Positions 1 through 6,499 of a DNA stretch of 24,439 bases are shown one piece after another; within the stretch, counting starts at the first letter, position 1; every line of letters begins with the position of its first letter. The position numbers and the translations under genes are program-made. Under the pieces are notes generated by a model. It saw nothing but the letters and a program-made list of their open reading frames with translations. It did no database searches and was not told where the DNA came from. Source of the stretch: an uncultured Eubacteriales bacterium (GTDB taxonomy: Bacteria; Bacillota; Clostridia; Christensenellales; Borkfalkiaceae); NCBI GenBank assembly GCA_900542935.1, contig UQPN01000029.1:1-24439 (forward strand), given 5' to 3'.

Positions 1-807
1 AAGCACATGAGCTGGCTGCACTGTTTCTGGGGTGTGGGAACCATCGTCAGTCCGTTCATTATGGGTTACGCGCTTGAAAAATCGGTGTGGAATACGGGCT
101 ACCGAATCGTGGGAGGCTTGCAGCTTTGCATTGCGGTGCTGTTGCTTGCCACGCTGCCCGTGTGGCGGGTAAACGAAAACAAACAGGCGGCGCAAACGCA
201 GAAGCGTTTAGGACTCGGCGGCGCCCTGAAAATCAAAGGCGTGCCCTTTCTTCTCGTGGGATTTTTCGCATATTGCGCGGCGGAAGCCACGGCAATGCAA
301 TGGGCAAGCACGTATTTCGTGCAGGCGAAAGGGGTATCGGCGGAGCGCGCCGCATTTTTGGCATCGCTTTTTTATATCGGCATCACCGTCGGACGGTTTA
401 TTTCGGGTTTCATCACGGGCAGACTGGGCGACAAACGGATGATTGAACTCGGCACGGGTATTTTAACGTGCGGAATCGTCTTTCTGTTGCTGCCCGTGCA
501 TGGCGAAACGGCGGCGATCGTAGGATTTGTCGTTATCGGACTCGGCTGCGCTCCCATATACCCCTGTATCATTCATAGCACGCCGGGCAATTTCGGCGCG
601 GAAAATTCGGGTGCGATTATCGGTATCCAGATGGCAAGCGCATACGTCGGATCAACGTTCGTGCCGCCGCTGTACGGCGTTCTCGGCAGAGCCGTAGGAT
701 TTCGGGTGATGCCGCTGTATCTTCTCGCCTTCTTCGCGCTGATGATCGTAATGGTGGAACTTACCTTCCGCCTTACAAAGCCTTCCCCTTGCCGGCGGAA
801 AATTTAG
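1..807 (+). CDS. MFS transporter, C-terminal part (5' end outside window)
   Basis: This is a major facilitator superfamily permease, an integral membrane secondary transporter. The frame is open from base 1, so the true start lies upstream. The visible 268 codons begin with a helix carrying SWLHCFWGVG, typical of the middle of MFS sugar or drug permeases, followed by a charged central loop (ENKQAAQTQKR) and six hydrophobic helices of the C-terminal half. The loop GRLGDKR is the MFS signature between two helices. The substrate cannot be told. The 3' end is odd: the last ten or so residues (TKPSPCRRKI) and the TAG stop are encoded inside a palindromic repeat that recurs near 23606-23663, so the original C-terminus was probably replaced when the repeat inserted. 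Family call is firm; specificity is unknown. Confidence 0.9.
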   Translation, partial: KHMSWLHCFWGVGTIVSPFIMGYALEKSVWNTGYRIVGGLQLCIAVLLLATLPVWRVNENKQAAQTQKRLGLGGALKIKGVPFLLVGFFAYCAAEATAMQWASTYFVQAKGVSAERAAFLASLFYIGITVGRFISGFITGRLGDKRMIELGTGILTCGIVFLLLPVHGETAAIVGFVVIGLGCAPIYPCIIHSTPGNFGAENSGAIIGIQMASAYVGSTFVPPLYGVLGRAVGFRVMPLYLLAFFALMIVMVELTFRLTKPSPCRRKI

Positions 808-836
808 AAAGCAAAATTTTTTTCGGCAAAAATGGG
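777..836 (+). repeat. Repeat type C, copy 1 (inverted relative to copy 2)
   Basis: This segment begins AAGCCTTCCCCTTGCC and ends CGGCAAAAATGG. The reverse complement of 23606-23663 has the same two ends and a similar AT-rich centre built around GCAAAATTTT. It supplies the final codons and stop of the MFS gene. It is followed directly by type A repeat units, the same order as in the inverted copy. Confidence 0.75.
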
Positions 837-851
837 AAATCTTTCCTACTT

Positions 852-900
852 AAAGCCTTCCCTTTGGGGGAAGGCAGCAAAGCGTAGCTTTGACGGATGA
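852..900 (-). repeat. Repeat type A, divergent copy
   Basis: Two adjacent hairpins are visible: GCCTTCCC (855-862) with GGGAAGGC (868-875), and CAAAGC (878-883) with GCTTTG (887-892), followed by ACGGATGA. The arrangement matches the other type A copies, but the stem sequences differ while staying complementary. Confidence 0.7.
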
Positions 901-943
901 AGAAAAGCTCACTTTTCTTTTTTGTTTGAAAAATTGCCTTCGT

Positions 944-994
944 AAAGGCTTCCCCCTGGGGGGAAGCTGTCTGTGAAACAGACTGATGAGGGGC
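944..994 (-). repeat. Repeat type A, copy 2
   Basis: Hairpin GCTTCCCC (948-955) with GGGGAAGC (960-967) is followed by hairpin GTCTGT (969-974) with ACAGAC (978-983), then TGATGAGGGGCG. Its reverse complement matches the units at 23541-23600 and 24349-24439. Together with 777-900 it fills most of the roughly 340-bp gap between the MFS gene and the XRE gene; nothing in that gap looks coding. Confidence 0.8.
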
Positions 995-1087
995 GTAGCC
1001 CGTTTTTGGTTTTCTGAATATTTTTGATAAAAAATTTCTGAAAATCAAGGGGCGGTTTCATTTACGATAAATAATTTTCAAAACAAA

Positions 1088-1118
1088 GGGGCGCGCCGAA
1101 TGGTATTCGGCGCGCCCC
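1088..1118 (-). terminator. Intrinsic terminator of the XRE gene
   Basis: A perfect 14-bp stem, GGGGCGCGCCGAAT with ATTCGGCGCGCCCC, closes on a 3-base loop. On the minus strand it is followed by TTTGTTTT, so it fits termination of the XRE regulator transcript. It may also block leftover transcription coming from the left. Confidence 0.85.
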
Positions 1119-1151
1119 CAACTTTAAATTTAAAAAACAAAAAAATTTTAT

Positions 1152-1499
1152 TTAATTCGCGGCGGCGCAGCCCTCGGCATACGCCTTGATTCTCGCCTTT
1201 CCCGTTTCGTCCGCCCGTCGGTACAAAGTAAGCAATTCCGCTTCGTCGGCGGGAGGGTACACGCCTGTTTTATCGGGCAGTATTTTCACGTTTCCCGCCT
1301 CGTCCGCGCGCCCCGGCAGATAGTCCACAGAAACTTCGAAAAAATCGGCAAGCGTAATCAGCACGTCGTAGCCGGGGTTGGCTTTGCCTGTTTCAAACTG
1401 CGAAAGCGTGTTCGCCGCAATGTGGATTTTTGCCGCAAGTTCCTTTTGTTTTAACCTGTATTCCACACGCAATTCTTTGATTCTCGTCCCGATTTCCAT
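1152..1499 (-). CDS. XRE-family helix-turn-helix transcriptional regulator
   Basis: This is a 115-residue cytoplasmic DNA-binding protein of the Cro/C1/XRE type. Residues 5-60 form the five-helix HTH_3 fold. The recognition region around LKQKELAAKIHIAANTLSQF is followed by the usual ETGKANPG turn and by DFFEVSVDYLPGR, which is typical of this family. The C-terminal 40 residues (ELLTLYRRADETGKARI) resemble the short tail seen in many clostridial XRE regulators. The ATG at 1499 is preceded by AAGGAAGA at good spacing. The gene is divergent from the zinc-ribbon membrane protein at 1642, and two perfect 17-bp palindromes lie between them, one immediately upstream of this gene's ribosome binding site. 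I infer that it represses itself and its neighbour. Confidence 0.92.
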   Translation of the reverse strand: MEIGTRIKELRVEYRLKQKELAAKIHIAANTLSQFETGKANPGYDVLITLADFFEVSVDYLPGRADEAGNVKILPDKTGVYPPADEAELLTLYRRADETGKARIKAYAEGCAAAN

Positions 1500-1516
1500 A
1501 GCTTCTTCCTTTGAAC

Positions 1517-1533
1517 ATTCTGTATTACAGAAT
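1517..1533. promoter_or_regulatory. Palindromic operator O1
   Basis: ATTCTGTATTACAGAAT is a perfect inverted repeat with 8-base arms around one central base. It lies just upstream of the ribosome binding site of the XRE gene and has the form expected of an XRE operator. Confidence 0.75.
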
Positions 1534-1561
1534 AATTTTAAAATAAATTATGTAATATCGG

Positions 1562-1590
1562 TTGACAATTCTACATTACAACGATATAAT
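1562..1590 (+). promoter_or_regulatory. Sigma-A promoter with an operator-like spacer
   Basis: TTGACA (1562-1567), a 17-bp spacer and TATAAT (1585-1590) make a full-consensus promoter for the gene at 1642. The spacer itself, ATTCTACATTACAACGA, resembles a degraded copy of the flanking palindromes, so a repressor could sit between the -35 and -10 boxes. Confidence 0.85.
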
Positions 1591-1599
1591 GTAAGTACA

Positions 1600-1616
1600 A
1601 TTCTATAATATAGAAT
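1600..1616. promoter_or_regulatory. Palindromic operator O2
   Basis: ATTCTATAATATAGAAT is a second perfect inverted repeat with 8-base arms, differing from O1 at three positions. It begins about 10 bases downstream of the -10 box, so a bound protein would block the start of the 1642 transcript. Confidence 0.75.
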
Positions 1617-1641
1617 AAACAAAATCGAAGGAGAGAGGAAA

Positions 1642-2043
1642 ATGTATTGCAGAAAGTGCGGGAAAGAGATTAACGACGACGCATACGTTTGCATTTATTG
1701 CGGCGCGAAAGCGCACGAAACGCCGGAAGAAAAGCCGGCAAACACGGGGTACGCCGGTGCGGGGTATGCAAGTTACGGCAGCAATAACACTCAGCCGCCC
1801 GTAACCTACAAAAAAACGAACGGCATGGCGATTGCCGGGTTTGTCTGCGCGTTTTTGTTTCCGCTGCTGGGGTTGATTTTCAGCATTATCGGAATGAAAC
1901 AATGTGAGGAACGCGGCGACGACGGTTACGGACTGGCGAAAGCGGGCAAAATCATCTCGATTGTGTTTATGGTTTTAAGTTTCGTCCTCGGCATCATTTA
2001 CGGCGTGGCGATTGCGGCGATTATAGGTAGTGGCAAGTATTAA
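1642..2043 (+). CDS. Zinc-ribbon DUF4190-like membrane protein
   Basis: This is a 133-residue protein with an N-terminal zinc ribbon (C3, C6, C17, C20), a Pro/Gly/Tyr-rich linker to about residue 58, and two hydrophobic segments at about 62-84 and 102-128. The segment FPLLGLIFSIIGMKQCEERG is typical of DUF4190 proteins, which combine a zinc ribbon with a two-helix membrane hairpin. No enzymatic function is known to me for this family. The ATG at 1642 follows GAAGGAGAG. The gene has its own consensus promoter flanked by palindromes and ends at a strong terminator, so it is monocistronic and probably repressed by the divergent XRE protein. The combination suggests a regulated envelope protein; the signal is not known. 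Confidence 0.8.
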   Translation: MYCRKCGKEINDDAYVCIYCGAKAHETPEEKPANTGYAGAGYASYGSNNTQPPVTYKKTNGMAIAGFVCAFLFPLLGLIFSIIGMKQCEERGDDGYGLAKAGKIISIVFMVLSFVLGIIYGVAIAAIIGSGKY

Positions 2044-2065
2044 ACCGCCTGAACTATCGGATCGG

Positions 2066-2100
2066 AAGCTTCGGAATTTTCCGAAGCTTTTTTCTTTTTA
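2066..2100 (+). terminator. Intrinsic terminator
   Basis: AAGCTTCGGAA and TTCCGAAGCTT form a perfect 11-bp stem (2066-2089) followed by TTTTTCTTTTTA. It ends the zinc-ribbon gene. Confidence 0.92.
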
Positions 2101-2327
2101 TTACGGCTTCTTTCGCGCCAAAGGCGTTTCATGTCCGGCTTGTTTGCGCGCATTTTCCACCGAACGGTCGGCGGCGTTTTGCCCGGACAGGCGGCATTGT
2201 TCCGCCGCCGACACCCTCCGCCGCAAAACGCGGCGCGTCCGCAAAACAACAAAATTCCGCAGGGTAAAACCGCGAATCGGGCGCAAAAAAATTTTAAAAA
2301 AATTTCGCGCGAATTTTGTTCAAACGG
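2101..2327. other. Non-coding GC-rich region with stem-forming potential
   Basis: I see no convincing gene in these 227 bases: open frames here have no ribosome binding site and no recognisable product. There is a 10-bp inverted repeat, GTCGGCGGCG (2167-2176) with CGCCGCCGAC (2203-2212), and a competing 7-bp pair, TGTCCGG (2132-2138) with CCGGACA (2183-2189). No promoter drives it that I can identify. The end (2285-2312) is a run of A and T tracts leading to the pyrG promoter. Confidence 0.4.
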
Positions 2328-2356
2328 TTGACAAGCAAAAAAAAATATGGTATTAT
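2328..2356 (+). promoter_or_regulatory. pyrG promoter
   Basis: TTGACA (2328-2333), a 17-bp spacer containing a run of nine A, and TATTAT (2351-2356). The nearest following purines are A2361 and G2364, and G2364 is followed by five T. The leader before pyrG would be about 293 bases. Confidence 0.85.
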
Positions 2357-2500
2357 TTTTACTGTTTTTGAAAAAGACGGTTAAAAAACGACGGCGGAAA
2401 AATCGTACGGCGCGGCGGAAAAAACAAGCCTTTCCGGCACGGAAAACGCGGCTCGTCCGTTACGTTCGTTACCGTTCGGGAAGAATAACAGGCTTTATTC

Positions 2501-2550
2501 GGCGTTTTTTTTGCGTTGCTGCGGCAATGCTAAAAAAAAACGCCTTTTTT
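2501..2550 (+). terminator. Terminator inside the pyrG leader (candidate attenuator)
   Basis: GGCG plus eight T (2501-2512) pairs with A9 plus CGCC (2532-2544). An inner GCGTTGC (2513-2519) pairs with GCAATGC (2524-2530) across a TGCG loop, giving about 19 bp in all. Six T follow at 2545-2550. It lies between the only visible promoter and pyrG, so transcripts must read through it. The 5' arm could instead pair with AAAAAACG at 2383-2390, a possible antiterminator. Confidence 0.7.
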
Positions 2551-2656
2551 CGTGGAAAATTCCTCCGCAAGCCGTCCTTTCAGCGCAATTTTTCATCGTA
2601 TTCCGCCGGGCAGGCGGCGTTCATCATCCGAAATCAATTCAAGGAGAAAAACATAT

Positions 2657-4288
2657 ATGACAAAATTCATCTTCGTAACAGGGGGCGTCGTGTCCGGCTT
2701 GGGGAAAGGCATCGTAGCGGCTTCGCTGGGCAGACTTCTGAAATCCGCGGGCTATTCCGTGGCGGTGGAAAAGTTCGATCCGTACATGAACATCGATCCG
2801 GGCACGCTCAATCCCGTGCAGCACGGCGAAGTGTTCGTAACGGCGGACGGCGCGGAAACCGACCTCGATTTAGGGCATTACGAGAGGTTTATCGGCGTGA
2901 ACCTCACGAAAGATTCCTCGCTTACCAGCGGCAAGCTGTATTCCACGGTGCTTAAAAAAGAGCGCGCGGGCGAATACGGCGGCAAAACGGTGCAAATCGT
3001 GCCGCACGTAACCAACGAAATCAAAAATCATATCCGTCTTGTGGCGAAAAAATCGGGCGCGGATATCGTCATCACCGAAATCGGCGGCACTACGGGCGAC
3101 ATCGAAAGCCAGCCCTATCTCGAAGCGCTCCGCCAGTTCCGCATCGAAGAGGGCGATGGAAACTGCGCGTTCATACACGTCTGCCTGCTGCCGTATCTCG
3201 CTTCGTCGGGCGAATTCAAATCCAAACCCGTGCAGCACTCCGTGCGCGAACTGCAGGGCTGCGGCATCCGCCCGGACGTCATCATTCTCCGTTCCGATAA
3301 GGCGCCCGAAGAGGACATCATTGCCAAAGTTTCGCTGTTCTGCTCGGTGCCGGAAAGCGCCGTAATTCCGTCAACCACGGTAAAATGTCTGTACGACGCG
3401 CCCCTGATGCTTTATAAAAACGGCTTGTACGCCGCGGTGGCGCAAACGCTCTCGCTGGACGGCAAGTGCGATTTAAGCGGCTGGAAGCAGAAAGTGCAGG
3501 CGATGAAAACGGCGAAGGAAAAGGTAAAAATCGCCATCGTCGGCAAATACGTCGCGCTCCGCGATTCCTACATTTCTCTGGTGGAAGCGGTGCGCCACGC
3601 CGCGGGCGAAAACGGCGTGCAAGCCGATCTCTTGTGGGTAGACAGCGAAACGGTTACGAACGCCAACGTAAAGAAGAAGCTGAAAGACGCGGACGGCGTC
3701 ATCGTTCCGGGCGGCTTCGGCACGCGCGGCGTCGAAGGCATGATTGCGGCGTGTAAATACGCTCGCGAAACGGGGCTGCCGTACCTCGGCATCTGCCTCG
3801 GCATGCAGATTTCCGTCATCGAATTCGCGCGCGACGTCGCGGGCATCAAAGACGCCACCAGCGGCGAATTTTTAAGCGAAACCAACGGCGAGGGCAGCGC
3901 GGTCATCGATATCCTGCCCGAAAAGAAAGGCAAAAAAATCGGCGGCACGATGCGCCTCGGCGAATACGTATGCGCCCTGAAAGAGGGTACGCGCATTTCG
4001 GAAGCGTACGGCGGCAAAAAACAAATCCGCGAACGCCACCGCCACAGATACGAATTCAACAACGATTATCGCGAAACGCTGGAAAAAGCGGGGCTTGTTC
4101 TCGGCGGCACTTCGCCCGATAACCGCATCGTGGAAACGGTGGAAGTGGAAAATCATCCCTTCTTCGTGGGCGTGCAGTTCCACCCGGAATTCACCTCCAC
4201 GCCGGAAACGCCCAACCCGCTGTTCTGCGCGTTTATAAAGAGCGCGAAAGAAAAATCGCAAACAGCTTCGGAAAAATCCGCGGAATAA
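2657..4288 (+). CDS. pyrG: CTP synthase
   Basis: This cytoplasmic enzyme converts UTP, ATP and glutamine to CTP, the last step of de novo CTP synthesis. The product is 543 residues, normal for the family. The N-terminal synthetase domain opens with KFIFVTGGVVSGLGKGI, the nucleotide-binding loop, and continues with MNIDPGTLNPVQHGEVFV. From about residue 290 comes the class I glutamine amidotransferase domain, with PGGFGTRG, the nucleophile Cys380 in GICLGMQ, and the His509/Glu511 pair in FHPEF. The ATG at 2657 is chosen because AAGGAG sits just upstream at 2641-2646 and the protein then starts exactly where the family starts; upstream in-frame ATGs lack both. It is a single-gene unit behind a long leader with an internal terminator and a separate terminator after it, so control by attenuation is likely. 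Confidence 0.98.
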   Translation: MTKFIFVTGGVVSGLGKGIVAASLGRLLKSAGYSVAVEKFDPYMNIDPGTLNPVQHGEVFVTADGAETDLDLGHYERFIGVNLTKDSSLTSGKLYSTVLKKERAGEYGGKTVQIVPHVTNEIKNHIRLVAKKSGADIVITEIGGTTGDIESQPYLEALRQFRIEEGDGNCAFIHVCLLPYLASSGEFKSKPVQHSVRELQGCGIRPDVIILRSDKAPEEDIIAKVSLFCSVPESAVIPSTTVKCLYDAPLMLYKNGLYAAVAQTLSLDGKCDLSGWKQKVQAMKTAKEKVKIAIVGKYVALRDSYISLVEAVRHAAGENGVQADLLWVDSETVTNANVKKKLKDADGVIVPGGFGTRGVEGMIAACKYARETGLPYLGICLGMQISVIEFARDVAGIKDATSGEFLSETNGEGSAVIDILPEKKGKKIGGTMRLGEYVCALKEGTRISEAYGGKKQIRERHRHRYEFNNDYRETLEKAGLVLGGTSPDNRIVETVEVENHPFFVGVQFHPEFTSTPETPNPLFCAFIKSAKEKSQTASEKSAE

Positions 4289-4369
4289 TTTATCCGCCGC
4301 GCTTCCGCGGCGCCCCCCGCAAAAACGCGGCAAAAACGCACGCGGGCGGCAAAAAAAACAAATAAAAAG

Positions 4370-4400
4370 AAAAAAACGGGCGAAAAAGCTCGTTTTTTTT
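4370..4400 (+). terminator. Intrinsic terminator after pyrG
   Basis: CGGGC (4377-4381) pairs with GCTCG (4388-4392), extended by A7 on the left and T8 on the right, giving a stem with a GAAAAA loop and a U-tract. A GC-only hairpin without a U-tract (4295-4312) lies between pyrG and this terminator. Confidence 0.85.
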
Positions 4401-4461
4401 GTGCTTCGCGGCAAAACGGCAATAAAAAGCGGTTTTCTGCGGCGTTTGCATACGGCATTGC

Positions 4462-4490
4462 TTGACTTGTCTGCGCCGTTCTGTTATAAT
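4462..4490 (+). promoter_or_regulatory. Promoter of the phospholipid operon
   Basis: TTGACT (4462-4467), 17-bp spacer, TATAAT (4485-4490). Transcription would begin near 4497, which lies downstream of the ATG at 4493 and so supports the GTG at 4520 as the start of the first gene. Confidence 0.88.
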
Positions 4491-4519
4491 ATATGCGAAA
4501 GGAAAAAGGAGTACGGCGC

Positions 4520-5704
4520 GTGAACAAAAAAGTAAGAAATCATCTTCTGAATATCGTATTCGTTCTGGCGCTGCTGGGGCTTACGGTTTTCATCCTTTTA
4601 AAAAGCAACAAAGAACTTTCGTGGAACGACGTGCGCGCGTTTTTCGGGGGGTGCAAGCCCGTTTATATCATTCTCGCCGTGTGCTGCATGCCGGTATTTC
4701 TGCTTGCCGAAGCGTTCAGCCTGAAAAACATCGCGGCGAAATTCGGCTACAAAACAAAATTCGTTTCCGCGTTCGCGTATTCTTCGGCAGACGCGTATTA
4801 TTCCGCGCTTACGCCTTCCGCCACGGGCGGGCAGCCCGCTTCGGCATATTACATGGTAAAGGACGGCATCGACGCAGGCTCCACAACGTTTATTCTCGTA
4901 TTCAACCTTTTGGGCTACACGGCGGCGATTTTCGTGCTGGGCGTGGCGGCGTTTCTTATTTCGCTGTTCACGTCGGCGGGCGGCTGGGTGTTTTTCTCGT
5001 TCGGTACGCTTTCCAAGGTGTTCATCGTCATCGGCGTGGCGATGCAGGCGTTTTTAATCTGGCTGTTCGTGGCGTGCCTCAAACATCCGGGCGCGGTATT
5101 AAAAACGGGCGGCGCCCTGATTAAGTTGCTTGCGAAACTCCGCCTCAGCAAAAAGCCGGAAGAGTTGCGTGAAAAATTAAGCGCCATGGTGGAAAAATAC
5201 CGTTCTTGCGGCGCGCAGATCAAAAAACACAAAAGTCTGTTTTTGCAAACGCTGTTGTTCAACGTATTGCAGCGCGGGGCGCAGGTTCTTATCACGGCGT
5301 TCGTATTCAAAGCCGCCGTGCCCGAAACGGATATGTTGCACGTGTTCGCGCTGCAGTGTTTCGTACTGCTCGGCTACAATTCCATGCCGCTTCCGGGCGG
5401 TTCGGGAATTTTCGAACTTTTGTATCTCAACGTGTTTTCCACGGTGGCGTTGTTCGATAAGCCGTTTCTGGTGGTGGCTGTTATGGTAACCCGCGTCATA
5501 TCCTATTACGGCTGCATGATTTTCAGCGGCGCCGTAACGCTGGTATACCATGTTTTGCAGAACGGCGGAAAAATCAGATACGCGCAGACGGTGGAAGGCA
5601 TTGCCGAAATCAAGCCCGCGTATTCGCCCGATTTCGAAAAAAGCATAGAAGAGGAAGCGGCGGCGCTTTCGGAAGAAAGCAAAAAAGACGGCGGCAAAAA
5701 ATAA
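4520..5704 (+). CDS. Flippase-like membrane protein (LPG synthase TM / UPF0104 family)
   Basis: This polytopic protein of 394 residues belongs to the family of the N-terminal flippase domain of MprF (PF03706, TIGR00374). I count about eight to nine hydrophobic helices. The family features are the ALTPSATGGQPASAYYM segment after the third helix and NSMPLPGGSGIFELLY towards the C-terminus. There is no lysyl-transferase domain, so it is a stand-alone membrane part. I start at GTG 4520, preceded by AAAGGAG; the in-frame ATG at 4493 would lie upstream of the transcription start. The C-terminus is a cytosolic Glu/Lys-rich tail. It leads an operon with pssA and psd, which suggests that it handles aminophospholipids, perhaps moving PS or PE between leaflets. 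That role is inference; the family call is firm. Confidence 0.88.
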   Translation: MNKKVRNHLLNIVFVLALLGLTVFILLKSNKELSWNDVRAFFGGCKPVYIILAVCCMPVFLLAEAFSLKNIAAKFGYKTKFVSAFAYSSADAYYSALTPSATGGQPASAYYMVKDGIDAGSTTFILVFNLLGYTAAIFVLGVAAFLISLFTSAGGWVFFSFGTLSKVFIVIGVAMQAFLIWLFVACLKHPGAVLKTGGALIKLLAKLRLSKKPEELREKLSAMVEKYRSCGAQIKKHKSLFLQTLLFNVLQRGAQVLITAFVFKAAVPETDMLHVFALQCFVLLGYNSMPLPGGSGIFELLYLNVFSTVALFDKPFLVVAVMVTRVISYYGCMIFSGAVTLVYHVLQNGGKIRYAQTVEGIAEIKPAYSPDFEKSIEEEAAALSEESKKDGGKK

Positions 5705-5791
5705 CCGCAAAAATAGCCGCGCGAAAAAAGCCGTGCGCGGAAATTACAGAAAACAAGAAAACGAAAGATAAACAAGGGAGCGAAAAAACAT

Positions 5792-6496
5792 ATGAAGTGC
5801 GAAAGCAAAAAGTTTGTAGGGTTCTGGCATTACGGAGTCGTTCTTACCTACCTGTCGGTGATTTCCGGCGTGGCGGGAATTTGCTTTTCCATCGGCGGCA
5901 ACAAACAATCCATGCCGGAAATCGGCGTGTTGTGTCTGCTGTTATCCGGCTTTTTCGACGGCTTCGACGGCGCCGTGGCGAAAACGCGTAAAAACCGCAC
6001 GAAGCAGGACGCCATGTTCGGCGAGCGTATCGATTCGCTTTCCGATTTAATCGCGTTCGGCGTTGCGCCCGTGATGATCGGCTTCGGCATGCACATCAAC
6101 CGCTGGTACTGCATGGCGGTGTATTCCGCGTACATTCTCTGCGCGCTCATCCGTCTTGCGTATTTCGACGTAACCGAAGAAATCCGCATGCAGGAAGAGG
6201 GAAACGCGCGCCGTAAATATTACGAGGGCTTGCCCGTAACCAACGCGGGGTTTATCATTCCGTGTTTCTTCATGGCGGCAACCTGTTTCGAAACTCCCGC
6301 CATTCAGGCGGCAATCATGCTTTCGGGCTACGGCTTAATCGCGCTTGCGTTCGTCGTGCGTTTCAAAATGCCCAAACTCACCATCAAAAAGCTTGTTGTC
6401 GTCATGGCGGCTTCGGTGCTTATTCTCGGCACAATGGCGATATTAAAGGTAATCGGCGTGTTGCCGCACGTCATTCTCCGCTCGTGGGAGAAATAA
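5792..6496 (+). CDS. pssA: CDP-diacylglycerol-serine O-phosphatidyltransferase
   Basis: This 234-residue membrane enzyme makes phosphatidylserine from CDP-diacylglycerol and serine. It carries the CDP-alcohol phosphotransferase motif: D56, D59, G60, A63, then G77, D81 and D85. The usual Arg after A63 is Lys64, and the gap to G77 is 12 residues rather than 8; from memory, the longer gap also occurs in some clostridial PssA proteins. About five to six hydrophobic helices surround the motif. The ATG follows AAGGGAG. The gene lies 87 bases after the flippase-like gene; a GC hairpin in that gap (5717-5740) has no U-tract. psd follows after only 3 bases, which settles the substrate as serine rather than another alcohol. 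Confidence 0.9.
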   Translation: MKCESKKFVGFWHYGVVLTYLSVISGVAGICFSIGGNKQSMPEIGVLCLLLSGFFDGFDGAVAKTRKNRTKQDAMFGERIDSLSDLIAFGVAPVMIGFGMHINRWYCMAVYSAYILCALIRLAYFDVTEEIRMQEEGNARRKYYEGLPVTNAGFIIPCFFMAATCFETPAIQAAIMLSGYGLIALAFVVRFKMPKLTIKKLVVVMAASVLILGTMAILKVIGVLPHVILRSWEK

Positions 6497-6499
6497 GCG

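Noticed and set aside
2357..2370. Bacillus-type G-run slippage start for pyrG
   Set aside because: The initial transcribed sequence has no run of G; it has a T-run instead, reported as a separate hypothesis.
2347..2955. Open frame of about 200 codons crossing the pyrG leader and pyrG start
   Set aside because: It has no ribosome binding site, is very rich in Arg, and overlaps pyrG in another frame. It is best read as leader plus shadow.
4493..4519. ATG at 4493 as the start of the flippase-like gene
   Set aside because: It lies 3 bases after the -10 box, before the expected transcription start, and the Shine-Dalgarno is downstream of it. GTG 4520 fits both.
5717..5740. Hairpin between the flippase-like gene and pssA as a terminator
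   Set aside because: CCGCGC/GCGCGG can pair, but no U-tract follows, so the operon is probably continuous.
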